Below are positions 42,635-53,210 of a stretch of DNA of 54,539 nt, piece after piece. The notes below the pieces were generated by a model, which had not been told where the DNA came from, did no database searches, and worked only from the letters and a program-made list of their open reading frames with translations. The DNA lies in contig MCFH01000025.1 in assembly GCA_002104945.1 (NCBI GenBank), positions 695,001 to 749,539 on the forward strand. The letters are read 5' to 3'. The stretch comes from Piromyces finnis (Eukaryota; Neocallimastigomycota; Neocallimastigomycetes; Neocallimastigales; Neocallimastigaceae). The first letter of the stretch is position 1. Each line of letters begins with the position of its first letter. The translations under genes were made by a program, and so were the position numbers.

Positions 42635-43261
42635 TGGTACACCACATTCAGAAAAATGCAATAAATCCATATATTTGGTGAATGAAATAACCCTTATAAT
42701 ATATATGGATTTAAATATTTTTATTTAATAAATTTATATAACGATAGTAATAATAAGAATGGTAAATTAAATTAAATTAATAACTTATAAATAATTTATT
42801 AAAGTAAAATAAACTTTTTATAATTTAATATAAGGATGATAAAAATATAATTATATAAGGAAGAGAAAGACGCGTATATATATAAAAAAGAAAAGAAGAG
42901 TTTTTAGTTTTTAGTTAGTTTTAGTTAGTTTATATTAGTTATATTATAAATAAAATAAAGATAAGGTGATAATAATAGAAGAATAAATAATATTATTGTT
43001 AGATTTAGTGAAGGAATTAATAATAATATTAGTTTATTTTCTAAGATTATACCTATTTTTAAAACAAATAATAATATAAAATAATAATAAATAATACTTA
43101 TAAATAATAAAGCTTGTAATAAAAATAATAAAATAATAAACAAAATAATAAAATAATATATAATAAAAAAATATTCATCTAGAATATAAATTTGTTATTT
43201 ATAACTGTTGTAGTGTCCCAAACAATAAAGAAAAAGGTACTTATAATAAAATTCTGTACCA
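42635..43261 (+). repeat. E3 3' LTR
   Basis: 627 bp. It differs from the 5' LTR by a T/G change in AAGCTTTTAA versus AAGCTTGTAA. I saw no other difference by eye. Confidence 0.95.
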
Positions 43262-43907
43262 TTTTTGATACAAGATGCATAGAAAAATATAATATTTTAA
43301 ATATTTTATGAATAATATCTAATCCTTTTATAAATTGTATATCAATTACTAATGATAATAATAATTAAACTATATTAGTATAAATTATTATGACGCAAAT
43401 GTTACACATACATTAGAATAATTAGTTACACAAGAAAGGAAAAGATATAAAAGAGAGTGTTAAAGCAGAAGATATCAAGAGAGAGAACTTTTCATTTATA
43501 AATAATTTTTGATATTTTAGTTTTAAGTATTAGTTTTATTTTATTTTATTTTTATATTAATAGTTTTAGTTTAAGTTAGTTTTAGGTTAATAATTACGTA
43601 TTTAGTATTTATTATATTTCCTTCAGTTTAAATATTAGTTATAAAAGAAAAGAATATTTATTGTTTATTTTTACTATTTCAGAAAAGTTATATTTTATCA
43701 TTAATAATACTTTCATCAACATATTTTTATATTTACACATTATATTTAACTATTTATATTTATTCAATAATAACTTTCGATCCTATTAGTATTGAATGTT
43801 ATTAATGTTATAATCATAATAATAATAATAATTAAATAAAGAATCTTTAAACCAAAATCTATTTAATTATATTATTATAAAATTTATTATTTTTTATTAT
43901 TTATTTT
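43262..43907. other. Ancestral tRNA-Trp upstream DNA
   Basis: A/T-rich sequence that was originally next to tRNA-Trp before the LTR stack grew. No gene seen. Confidence 0.6.
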
Positions 43908-43915
43908 TATTATTA

Positions 43916-43969
<54 letters not shown>

Positions 43970-44020
43970 CTAGGAAGAGAATACACATCTTTTATTTATT
44001 TACTTACTTAATTAGTGATA

Positions 44021-47000
44021 TTACATAATATTAGGTGATAATACATATTGATAATGATATAATAAATAATAAATAAAAATAAAAAAATATATATAAATAA
44101 AAATATAAAAATAAAAAAATATAAAATAATTATTTAAGTTGCATAAAAGTTCAATGAACTCTGCAATTTGTACTGTGTGGGATTGGTCCCTACCTAATAA
44201 ATTAAATGAAATAAAAAAAAGAAGTAACATCAGGTATGATAGTGTGGTGTCCACTAAACTCTCCCATGAGTTCATAATGTTTTCATTCGAATTTGAGGAA
44301 ATACTAACATTGAACCCTGTGTACGGAACATTGGAAATGTTCCTTTGCCATATCGGTACGACGTCGGCGCTCTTGATTACGTTAGGTGTCTTACTAAACC
44401 TATCAAAAAGTAGCTTCATAGAGCTACTAATGATAGGGATTGTTTTAGTAAGAAAAGCCGCGAGACCCTCTACATATGGAACATGAGACCCCGATGAACT
44501 GTAAAGCTGTTCATTCAAATGTCTTTGTTCCGCCTTATCGATATGTAGCTCATCATAAGCTAAAGTTCCACCAAGAAGGAACGTAAAAATATAGTTATAA
44601 ATTATTTTTCTTACTTCCGTTTCGGGGAGTAAGTATGTGATGAATTGGTTCTTATATTTATTGTAAAAAAGGGTAAAAAGATCGTCAAGAAAGCTAAGTG
44701 AAGAAGCTCTGTATTCAGAGAATGCAGAACATTCTAATATCCAATGGTAAAAAGATTGTTCGTCATATCCGCAACATGGACAGACACGAGGGCAGTCAGG
44801 AGTAACTCTATTACTGGCAATAGCAATTCGGGTAGTATTTTCATAACCGCATCGAATACGAATAATCCAGGTAATTCCTAAATTTAAGTGAGGTTTGTTG
44901 AGACCGATATGCATTAGGCGATTTGAATTAAGGAATTTGTTGTTAGTATATCTGAGGGCTTTACTTCCATTATTTAGGCTACTATTATTCCAATAATATT
45001 CTCTAATATCTTTAGTACTTTTAATATTTATTTTCATAAGCTTCTTATGTAGTGAACAAGATTCTTTGGCCCAAGAGTAATGAGACATGGGAGGAATAGA
45101 TCGGACGAGATCTTTAATTATACAATTTGATTTTCTCCATTTAACAAAGCATTTCACTTGTTGCGCAGCACAAATACCTGAAAGGGTAGGAATCTTCATA
45201 TCTCTTGTAAGAGCATACAGACTAATAAATGAATTTCGTTCAAAAACAAAATCTTTGTTATTAAAACTTTTATTGTGAAAGCTATTGACACTCCATAAAA
45301 CAGCAGTATTGATAAGAGATTGGACTCTTCTAGTTCTATTTTTGTTGGAACCAAGCAAAGGAGCATAATAAGAGACTTTGCTTAAAATATAAGAATGAAT
45401 TACTATGTTTTTTAAGCCAATAGGAACACAATTGTTGGTGAGGAAGTTCTTAAAAGAGAATAAAGAATTCTGAACTTTTTTGTACATATTAGACAGAATA
45501 GGAGTCAAAGAAAGATCTTCGTCGAATGGGATTCCAAGATAAGTATAGCAAGAAACCTTTGGAATCGAGTACATACCGATGTAAAATGTTGGGTCGACAT
45601 AACTAGGGGATCTATTAAAGTTGATAGGTTTAACAACAATAGTTGCACATTTATTTATTCCAAAAGACATTTCATTTAAATTAGCCCAATCAAGGACTAG
45701 ATTGAGCATCTTTTGAAGGTTCTTCTTACTAGGAGCAATCAAAACAATGTCATCAGCGAAAAGGCCACCACAACAACGTTTATTACCTAAGCTAACTCCA
45801 AGCCTTTCACATTTATTTAAAATATCATTGATAAAGAGGTTAAACAGTATAGGAGAAAGAGGACATCCTTGTCTTACACCACGGTTTATAGGGAATTCAT
45901 TGGAAAGCATATCCAAGAAACGTGCACGAGCTTTAGAGGTAGAGTAGAGATTATTGAGAAAATCAAAACATTTACCACGTATACCTAATTTATATAACTT
46001 TGTAAGGATATTAAAAATAGGAACTGAGTCGTATGCTTTTTTAAGGTCTAGAAAGGCGACATAAGTGGCTTTTCCTTTAAATTTCCTTCTTTGACAGATT
46101 TCTCTAATGGAAATAAATAAGCTAATACATTCTTCTTTATTGCGAAAACCAAATTGCTCAGGTCTTATAAAATTATGAGAAAGAGCATACTTTGAAATTC
46201 TATTAGTTACAATTTTTGAAATAATTTTAAGACCTACATTGATGAGAGAAATACCACGATAATTATTACAGTCTGAGAGATCGCCTTTCTTTGGAATAGA
46301 AACAATGGAAGCAGAGTTCCATTTCAAAGGAAAGGAACCATTCCAGATTTTATTAAAAATTAATTTAAGACAATTTCCAGCAGACTTATGTTCTTTCTCC
46401 AGTTCTTCGTTACAAAAGAAAGCTTTGAAAAATTCAATTGGGATACCATCGGGACCTGGAGCCTTGTTATTCTTCATTGACAGAACAACATTTCTAATTT
46501 CCTCAATAGAAATGGGACCATTTATATCCCATGCTATTTGGTTGATATGGTTGAATTGGAAGGCTCTTTCCCAGTAACCACGATTTAAGCTGTGATTTGT
46601 AACATCAGATGCAAGATTTTCATAATGTTCAGCCCAACGTTTTAATTGTTCTTGAGGAGTAAATAAATCCTTGCCATTCTTGTCCTTAATAGTTGAAACA
46701 TGGGAGGACGAATAACTTGGTTTGGCAAGTTTTTTAAGGCCTTTCCAACCTTGTCTAAAGCTTTTATCAATAAAATGTTTACCGATAGAAACAATATTAG
46801 CTTTATAGAGATTGGATCTGAATTTGCTCTTAACCTTTTTGATGGTATTACATAGATTTTGGTATATGGAGAACTGGTTAAGATAATTTTCCATGTCAGC
46901 GCAATCTGAAAGGGGCTTAATATTTTTGTAAGCCAGGTGTTTTTCATGTGATAAGTTTTTGATGTATTGAGGGCAATGGAATGCTGGACCTTTTAAATCT

Positions 47001-47965
47001 GCGGGCACAATGGCTTTTATTTCTTTACCTATAGTTTTGGAAGTATCTAAAAATCTTGAAACCATATCGTCAGCCGAAAGGCTATCACAATTAGCTTCAA
47101 GCTCGGAAGCTAGAACAGCAAAGCGATTACTAGTAAGAATGTCAGAACACTTTGTGTTACAGATATGACTTGACCACTTAAAGGTCTTCTTAGGCTTTTT
47201 GAAACCATCCGAAGAGTCTTTTTTACAAGACACAAGGATCGGTTTGTGATCAGAAACATCGTGGAAAACTTCACAAACTGAAGATTTGTTTATGTGTTCT
47301 GTCATAGCTTTGTTGTATATAATATGATCAATGCATGAAGATTTAGATCCTTTTTCCCAGGTAAAATTATTACCAGTTAACTCAGCCATAGTCCAATCCG
47401 GGAAGTGTTGTGATATATAAGATTTGATTTTAATAGCTGACATATTAAAGTCTCCTACAAGGATAGCTGGGTGGTTGAATTTGTTATGCGTTGTTAACCA
47501 CTTATCAAGTTCATCAAAGGCAATTAATCTAGCATCCGGCCATCTAGTTTGCGGGAAGTAAATATTACCAATGGTACATCTCTGGTTCCAAAATGACAAT
47601 ATTGTAACTGAAATGATGTACTTATATAGAAGAGGTTCAGGAGTAAAGGAACAAGAATTATGAACATCAATGTAAAGTCCTCTCATACCTGGAACTTTAG
47701 GATTAGCACGTCTGTGTACTGGTTTATAGTTCGGTAGGCATGGGGAGGAAATTGCATTACCACAGAGGAATTGGCTGTTACCTACTTCTTGAAGACAGAC
47801 ACATACAGGTTTGAAAACAGAGATGAAGTATAAAACACCGTCCTTTTTCTCCGGGTTCCAACCATTGATGTTCCAACAAGTACATAAGTTGAAAAAGGAA
47901 GCATTAGAGCTTAGATGACTAAAATAGAAATCGTCAGAGAGTGGACCAGTAGTAGATTTGATAGA
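44021..47965 (-). CDS. LINE-1 endonuclease/reverse transcriptase ORF
   Basis: The frame is open from just after a TGA at 47968-47966 down to 44021. The first Met, at 47686, falls inside the endonuclease domain and is not the true start. Endonuclease (exonuclease-endonuclease-phosphatase fold): WNINGWN, LQEVGN, GDFNMS, CIDHIIYNK and SDHKPI are all present. Reverse transcriptase: SIVSIPKKGD, NYRGISLINVG, EQFGFR, FLDLKKAYDSVP, GVRQGCPLSPILF and FADDIVL. The C-terminal finger is CPCCGYDEQSFYHWILEC (C-x2-C-x7-H-x4-C, zf-RVT-like). The last 45 or so residues are a hydrophobic translation of A/T-rich sequence. The protein carries out target-primed reverse transcription. Confidence 0.9.
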   Translation of the reverse strand, partial: SIKSTTGPLSDDFYFSHLSSNASFFNLCTCWNINGWNPEKKDGVLYFISVFKPVCVCLQEVGNSQFLCGNAISSPCLPNYKPVHRRANPKVPGMRGLYIDVHNSCSFTPEPLLYKYIISVTILSFWNQRCTIGNIYFPQTRWPDARLIAFDELDKWLTTHNKFNHPAILVGDFNMSAIKIKSYISQHFPDWTMAELTGNNFTWEKGSKSSCIDHIIYNKAMTEHINKSSVCEVFHDVSDHKPILVSCKKDSSDGFKKPKKTFKWSSHICNTKCSDILTSNRFAVLASELEANCDSLSADDMVSRFLDTSKTIGKEIKAIVPADLKGPAFHCPQYIKNLSHEKHLAYKNIKPLSDCADMENYLNQFSIYQNLCNTIKKVKSKFRSNLYKANIVSIGKHFIDKSFRQGWKGLKKLAKPSYSSSHVSTIKDKNGKDLFTPQEQLKRWAEHYENLASDVTNHSLNRGYWERAFQFNHINQIAWDINGPISIEEIRNVVLSMKNNKAPGPDGIPIEFFKAFFCNEELEKEHKSAGNCLKLIFNKIWNGSFPLKWNSASIVSIPKKGDLSDCNNYRGISLINVGLKIISKIVTNRISKYALSHNFIRPEQFGFRNKEECISLFISIREICQRRKFKGKATYVAFLDLKKAYDSVPIFNILTKLYKLGIRGKCFDFLNNLYSTSKARARFLDMLSNEFPINRGVRQGCPLSPILFNLFINDILNKCERLGVSLGNKRCCGGLFADDIVLIAPSKKNLQKMLNLVLDWANLNEMSFGINKCATIVVKPINFNRSPSYVDPTFYIGMYSIPKVSCYTYLGIPFDEDLSLTPILSNMYKKVQNSLFSFKNFLTNNCVPIGLKNIVIHSYILSKVSYYAPLLGSNKNRTRRVQSLINTAVLWSVNSFHNKSFNNKDFVFERNSFISLYALTRDMKIPTLSGICAAQQVKCFVKWRKSNCIIKDLVRSIPPMSHYSWAKESCSLHKKLMKINIKSTKDIREYYWNNSSLNNGSKALRYTNNKFLNSNRLMHIGLNKPHLNLGITWIIRIRCGYENTTRIAIASNRVTPDCPRVCPCCGYDEQSFYHWILECSAFSEYRASSLSFLDDLFTLFYNKYKNQFITYLLPETEVRKIIYNYIFTFLLGGTLAYDELHIDKAEQRHLNEQLYSSSGSHVPYVEGLAAFLTKTIPIISSSMKLLFDRFSKTPNVIKSADVVPIWQRNISNVPYTGFNVSISSNSNENIMNSWESLVDTTLSYLMLLLFFISFNLLGRDQSHTVQIAEFIELLCNLNNYFIFFYFYIFIYIYFFIFIYYLLYHYQYVLSPNIM

Positions 47966-48319
47966 TCATTTGTTTTTGTATGATCTATTGTTTTTGAGCT
48001 TATCAATGAATTTCCAAGATATTTTACTAGAGATTGGGAGTTTTTCAGAAAGTGAGTGTATAAGTAACATGGCTTTAAGCGGACGTTTTCCATTGACTTT
48101 AAGAATGAAATAGATACCGAGTGATTGTGAATATTTTTTGGTGAGGGATTGAAGAATATCATTGAAAGGTTGAATGTCCTTTAAAAGAAATTCCATTAGT
48201 CGTTGTTTTGACCATGAACTAAGATCATGGATAAAAATTAGATATGATTTATTGGAGTTAGATCCGAAGAAACGAAGACCACGTCGTAAGGTAGGTACAG
48301 TACAATTGGTATTGTTCAT
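47966..48319 (-). CDS. LINE-1 N-terminal domain, separated from the endonuclease by an in-frame TGA
   Basis: 117 residues (MNNTNCTVPTLRRGLRFFG...), in the same frame as the endonuclease/RT ORF and ended by a single TGA (47968-47966). The matching region of LINE-2 (SWS..., then KILHMLKKKLSVTS) reads straight into the endonuclease without a stop there. That suggests one original polyprotein. No RNA-binding motif is recognised. Confidence 0.6.
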   Translation of the reverse strand: MNNTNCTVPTLRRGLRFFGSNSNKSYLIFIHDLSSWSKQRLMEFLLKDIQPFNDILQSLTKKYSQSLGIYFILKVNGKRPLKAMLLIHSLSEKLPISSKISWKFIDKLKNNRSYKNK

Positions 48320-49604
48320 TTTGAAAGAACTTATTATGACAATAGATATTAATAGTTTGAAGTATTGATATAATGATATAAATAAGATAATGAAATAAAA
48401 TATATAGTAAAATAAAAATAATAATAGTAAAGACGGATATAATATATAGCAAGTGGATTATTTGTCAAACAATATTTTAAATTTATAACTGGAAAAGTGG
48501 CTAAGTTGTTGACAAACTTAGTTCTAACTCTACTGAAGACTTTAAACGGAAAGATAAATTTTGAATATCTATCACTTTGGATTTCTGTATTATAACTGTA
48601 TTTTGAAAGCTCTTTATATTAATAAGAATTGTATAATTTATTGGATGATAATTGTATTGTGTTGATTCTGATTGTTGAAATTGAACATTCATATAGGTTG
48701 TTTATGTTGTAAGGTAGAGAGATAATAAGAGTGAAAAGTTGTTATATCAAAAATAATGGAAAAAAGTTGAAGAATTTTGGGTAAACATAATAAAATTTTT
48801 TTTTTTTTTTTTTTTTAAAGATAAAATTGAAACAAGAGTAGTATTTACAATATAAAAATAGAATACTCGATTTTCCAGGATAGAAGCTTTGATAATAGAA
48901 ATGTTAAAGAAAAAAAGGTGTTAATACTTACCATAATAGTCCATAATAAACCTACTTAAGTTATACAGATATATAAATATACATATAATATAAAGTATAA
49001 GAAATATATATATATAGAAAAGAGATAGAAAAAGTATACAAAAGAATGTTAGTAGAAAAGAGATTCCTTGGAAAATCTAGAGTTACAAAAAAATAAGAAA
49101 TAAAAAAAGATATTACTAGAATCATATAAAATCATAAAGGAAAAATAAAAAAGCCGCGCCCCTCGAAAATAATAAAAATAGAAAAAATAAAAGATTAAAT
49201 ATGATTATAGTAATGAAAGCTGCACCCCACACGAAACTCAAGAATAAATGAAAGGAATAACCAACTAACTGAAAAAACAAAACTATCTGACTAATCAGCA
49301 TATAAAGAATAAAAAAGGAATAAAAGAACAAAGAGAATAAGTAGTAAACTGGGATAACAAATTATCGATGAAAGCTAAAATAAAAATGAAATCAAGAAAT
49401 ATTCAAAATCAGTATTTAATACTACCGAATCAAACAATTTTAAGTTTAAAATAATATGTTATAAAAGTTGTTAAAGCAACTACTATCTAGAAAATAAGTT
49501 GAAGGTGTAAGGGATATATGATATAACAACTAACACTCAAATTATCAACTCTGTTCGCTCAGTACCATGAGCATAGTCCTAATAATATTTCCAAATAAAG
49601 ACTA
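48320..49604 (-). other. LINE-1 5' leader
   Basis: About 1.2 kb between the tandem monomers and the first ORF, with a T run at 48799-48816 and scattered GC-richer patches (about 49150-49240). No ORF of note. A degenerate partial monomer lies at 49556-49604. Confidence 0.6.
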
Positions 49605-49851
49605 ACCAAGTATCCATTGCGCAATACTTGGATTTAATTCTTTCTACTCTCTCAGTACCATGAGCATGAGTAGACCCTCTTGAGAAACTACATTTATTAA
49701 ATAAATGAAGGCACGTACCCAAGAGGGCACCAAGCATCCATTGCGCAATACTTGGATTTAATTCTTTCTACTCTCTCAGTACCATGAGCATGAGTAGACC
49801 CCCTTGAGAAACTACATTTATTAAATAAATGAAGGCACGTTCCCAAGAGGG
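49605..49851 (-). repeat. LINE-1 5'-terminal tandem monomers (2 x 124 bp)
   Basis: Two near-identical units, 49605-49728 and 49729-49851, plus a diverged partial copy to the left. Each unit has three inverted repeats: CCAAGTAT...ATACTTGG, TCTACTC...GAGTAGA and CCCTCTTG...CAAGAGGG, the last enclosing the palindrome CATTTATT-A-AATAAATG. The right edge abuts the target duplication, so the monomers are the element's 5' end. Confidence 0.85.
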
Positions 49852-50131
49852 TATTATTATAAAATAGATTTTTTTTTTTTTTTTTTTTTTTTTAACGGCA
49901 TCAAATATTTTAAACTTTATTATTAATTTAATTAAAATTATAATACATGTAATATAAAAATTAAAATAAAATAAAAATAAAAAAAATATGTTTAAATAAA
50001 CACAAATGAATAAAAATTGGGTATAATGTATTCTAGTAATTTTAATTAAAGTAAGAAAGCCACTATCATACTAAAGTATAATAATTGTATTTGACTTCCA
50101 ATGGGACACCGAGCCAAAGATCAAAATTTTA

Positions 50132-52978
50132 TCATGGGACAAAATTATGATCTCCATTGGTTGCGCTGGCCCTCCTGGCCTGTCTTACTGTTTCTTCAGC
50201 ATTGACGCTCTTGGATGTTGCTTCAAACCTTTTGAACATTGACCATTGCTGGCCAATAGCAAAAGGCATGATTTTGGTTAGAAGTTCCGCGGTTACCGTC
50301 AAGAATGGTGTTCCTTCATTAGTACCAGATTGAATCTGACGCTTACAAAGTTCTTTCCATTCCCTTGAATTGTAATTGATATTGTTAAAACTTCTTCCCC
50401 CAAGAAGGAATTTAAATATTTTACTGCACACACTAGAATAATCATACACATTAATATTCACCGGATTATTAGAACTATTACTATCATTAACTAAATTACT
50501 ATCTAAATTAGAATTATTATCTTCACTATTGCTATCATTACTAATATTATTATTTCTATTACTACTATTGTTATTATTACTATTGTTACTATTACTATTG
50601 TTATTATTACTATTGTTACTATTACTATTAATATTATTACTATCTCTACTGATATTATCAATTTCATTATTATTGATAGGACTATTGGAATTACGTTGAC
50701 TGAAAAAATTTAATAGCTGGACTATGGAATCATAATGTTTAATACGGATATCTCTAAATGTTGGACAATCTAATAACCAATGTTTAATACTTTGATCTCC
50801 ACACTTGCAACATGGACAGTAGTTAGGACAAACTGGATCAACAAATTTAGCAGCTTTGGCAACTCTAGCATCCAACTTGTATCCGCTTCTTGCTTTCAAT
50901 AGCCAGTAGAAGCCATAGGCAAACTCTGGGTACTCATAACATAATTTAATAAAATCTTTAGTATCAATAAACTTATTATCATCATAATATTGCGCTTTGA
51001 TTGAATTCCCTTTGAGATCTTTCCAATAAAAGTTTTTAACTGCTTTAACATCTCCATGTTTCTTTAGTTTTTTATCAAGTGTCCTACTTGATTTGCACCA
51101 CGTGTATTTTCTAAATTTAGGAATGTAATTGACAAGGTATGAGATAATACAATTTGAGTTTTTCCATTTGTTAAAACATCTAACCTGAGCTAACGCACAT
51201 TTGGCTGACAATGGAGGAATATTCAAATCTTTTGAGATAGAGTATAGAGATATAAATGATACAGCTTTATGAACTCCGGCAACCCATCGTATTCCTTTGT
51301 TAACATGCTTCTGAGCAATCCTAGACCTAGCTTTGTTGGATCCAAGTAATGGTGCAAAGTATGAAACTCTGCTAATCACTTGTGAGTTAAGTACTAGCTT
51401 TTTGAAGGGAATAGGAATATTAGGATTTCTTAAGAATTTACTGACTGAAAAAAGCCCTTTCAAAACCTTGTTATTAAGAGCTTTAATAACTGGTTTAAGG
51501 GACAGATTCTTATCAAATGGAACACCAAGATAAGTATAACAATCAGTAGTTGGAATGGGTTGTCCTGCTAAGTAAAATGTTGGATCTCTCTTGTTCTGAT
51601 TTTCTATTGATTCAGGACGAATCACCATCGTTGAACACTTCTGGATACCAAATTCCATTTCATTATACAAGGCCCATTCATTAACTCTTCTAAGCATCTT
51701 TTTTAAGCATCCTCTTGTTGGAGCACAAATAACTATATCATCTGCAAAAAGTCCACCACAGCATCGAGTGTCACCTAAACTGACTCCGAGATCTTCACAC
51801 TCTTTAAATATATCATTAATAAAGAGATTAAAGAGAATAGGAGAAAGAGGGCATCCTTGACGGACTCCTTTCTTCACATCAAAAGATTTCGAGAATTGTC
51901 CATCTAATTTGACATTAGCCTTAGATGTTAAATATAAATTTTTGATGAATTGTAAACTCTTACCTCGGATTCCTAAACAATCTAATTTATGGAGAATATT
52001 ACCGATTGGGACTGAATCGTATGCTTTCCTGAGATCTAAAAAGGCCAAATATGTCTCTTTATTATCTAATTGACGTCTACGGCATATTTCTTGGATTGAA
52101 ATGAAAAGACTGATACTTTCTTCCTTTTTTCGAAAACCAAATTGTTCAGGTCTAATGAAATTATTCTTTAGACCATATTCTGAGATTCTAGTGGTGACAA
52201 TTTTGGAGATCAACTTAATACCATTATTGATAAGTGATATACCTCGATAGTTATCACAATCTGTCAAATCACCCTTCTTAGGAATAGAAACAATACTGGA
52301 TTCATTCCATGAGTTGGGGAAGTCTCCATCCCAAATACGGTTGAATAATTTAAGAATAAAATTTAAACCATAAGCATCATTATCTGAAGTGGTATTACCG
52401 GAAGAATTATTATCTGTAGCATAATTAGAATCATTACTTGATGGAATTAATGCTTTGTAAAATTCAATTGGAATACCATCCGGACCTGATGCTTTATAAT
52501 TCGGAGTAGAGAGGATAGCTGACTTGACTTCATCAATACTAATATCTTGGTTGATATCCCACTCATCAAGCATAGGGAGTGAAAAACGTTTATTCGTTGG
52601 TTCTTCATACCAATGCTCCAAATCAAGACTTACACCACTTGGATCTGATGCAAGCTTTTCGAAATGATCATGCCACACATCTAGTTGTTCTTCCGTAGCA
52701 ACAACTAATTCTCCATTTTTGTTTTTAATTGGTTGAGCAATAAAGAAAGAATCTTTTCCAATTTTTGCAGTTTTCTTGATCCATTTCCAGGCCTTCTTAG
52801 GATTATGACTCTTCATATACTCACATCCTGTTTTAATCCAATGAAGATATTCTTGTTTCCTAAATTCATTACATCTTTTGTGGATGTAATCAATGAGCTT
52901 ACGGTAGATTTTAATTCTTTTAATAAATTCATCTATATCATAAATTCTTTCTTTTTTAAATCTCTTATACAACTTCAT
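50132..52978 (-). CDS. LINE-2 reverse transcriptase ORF
   Basis: 948 residues from the first Met; the frame is open further upstream to about 53157 (TDELSKEFTS..., similar to LINE-1). RT motifs are SIVSIPKKGD, NYRGISLINNG, EQFGFRKKEES, FLDLRKAYDSVP, GVRQGCPLSP and FADDIVICAP. The C-terminal finger is CPCCKCGDQSIKHWLLDC. Unlike LINE-1, it has an insert of about 85 residues made mainly of Asn and Ser at about 760-850, after the finger, encoded by AAT/AGT repeats. The catalytic residues are intact even though the element is broken upstream. Confidence 0.9.
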   Translation of the reverse strand: MKLYKRFKKERIYDIDEFIKRIKIYRKLIDYIHKRCNEFRKQEYLHWIKTGCEYMKSHNPKKAWKWIKKTAKIGKDSFFIAQPIKNKNGELVVATEEQLDVWHDHFEKLASDPSGVSLDLEHWYEEPTNKRFSLPMLDEWDINQDISIDEVKSAILSTPNYKASGPDGIPIEFYKALIPSSNDSNYATDNNSSGNTTSDNDAYGLNFILKLFNRIWDGDFPNSWNESSIVSIPKKGDLTDCDNYRGISLINNGIKLISKIVTTRISEYGLKNNFIRPEQFGFRKKEESISLFISIQEICRRRQLDNKETYLAFLDLRKAYDSVPIGNILHKLDCLGIRGKSLQFIKNLYLTSKANVKLDGQFSKSFDVKKGVRQGCPLSPILFNLFINDIFKECEDLGVSLGDTRCCGGLFADDIVICAPTRGCLKKMLRRVNEWALYNEMEFGIQKCSTMVIRPESIENQNKRDPTFYLAGQPIPTTDCYTYLGVPFDKNLSLKPVIKALNNKVLKGLFSVSKFLRNPNIPIPFKKLVLNSQVISRVSYFAPLLGSNKARSRIAQKHVNKGIRWVAGVHKAVSFISLYSISKDLNIPPLSAKCALAQVRCFNKWKNSNCIISYLVNYIPKFRKYTWCKSSRTLDKKLKKHGDVKAVKNFYWKDLKGNSIKAQYYDDNKFIDTKDFIKLCYEYPEFAYGFYWLLKARSGYKLDARVAKAAKFVDPVCPNYCPCCKCGDQSIKHWLLDCPTFRDIRIKHYDSIVQLLNFFSQRNSNSPINNNEIDNISRDSNNINSNSNNSNNNNSNSNNSNNNNSSNRNNNISNDSNSEDNNSNLDSNLVNDSNSSNNPVNINVYDYSSVCSKIFKFLLGGRSFNNINYNSREWKELCKRQIQSGTNEGTPFLTVTAELLTKIMPFAIGQQWSMFKRFEATSKSVNAEETVRQARRASATNGDHNFVP

Positions 52979-53210
52979 TTTGATTTTTTGAAGATTAAAA
53001 ATTTGTTGTGAAATATGAAATGAAGACTTTATAACATTATTTGCTGAGGTAATACTGAGCTCGTCTGCAATTGAAAAAGCAGTTGAAGTAAACTCTTTGG
53101 AAAGTTCATCTGTAGAAACATTAGGATCGTTGAATTTTGCTGAAAGTATTGGAATTTATTATGACTGAGAATAGATTCCTTTTCCTCAATACATTTTAAT
53201 CTATTCCATT

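Larger units (their letters stand above)
36370..43261 (+). mobile_element. E3: full-length Ty3/gypsy retrotransposon with -1 frameshift
   Basis: 6.9 kb, coding on the plus strand. The 627-bp LTRs have perfect 7-bp ends, TGGTACA...TGTACCA, and one substitution was noticed between the two copies. Allowing for E2's later insertion, the flanking duplication is 4 bp, TTTT (30196-30199 on the left; 43262-43265 on the right). Gag and pol are in different frames. The primer site is of tRNA type. It is the oldest of the three full elements by nesting and LTR divergence. Confidence 0.95.
43922..49851 (-). mobile_element. LINE-1: full-length non-LTR retrotransposon (APE-type endonuclease)
   Basis: About 5.9 kb on the minus strand. 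The 3' poly(A) tail is the T run 43921-43966, and the 5' end is at 49851. A 14-bp target duplication, TATTATTATAAAAT, flanks it at 43908-43921 and 49852-49865. The last T of the left copy merges with the tail. Order 5' to 3': tandem hairpin monomers, leader of about 1.2 kb, N-terminal domain, endonuclease, reverse transcriptase, C-terminal zinc finger. It inserted directly beside the poly(A) tail of LINE-2. 'LINE-1' is only a local label, not the mammalian family name. Confidence 0.85.

Noticed and set aside
49556-49851. CRISPR array or hammerhead ribozyme in the tandem hairpin repeats
   Set aside because: The 124-bp units are contiguous with no unique spacers, and the hammerhead core CTGATGA...GAAA is absent in the right order. 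The eukaryotic LINE context explains the array better.
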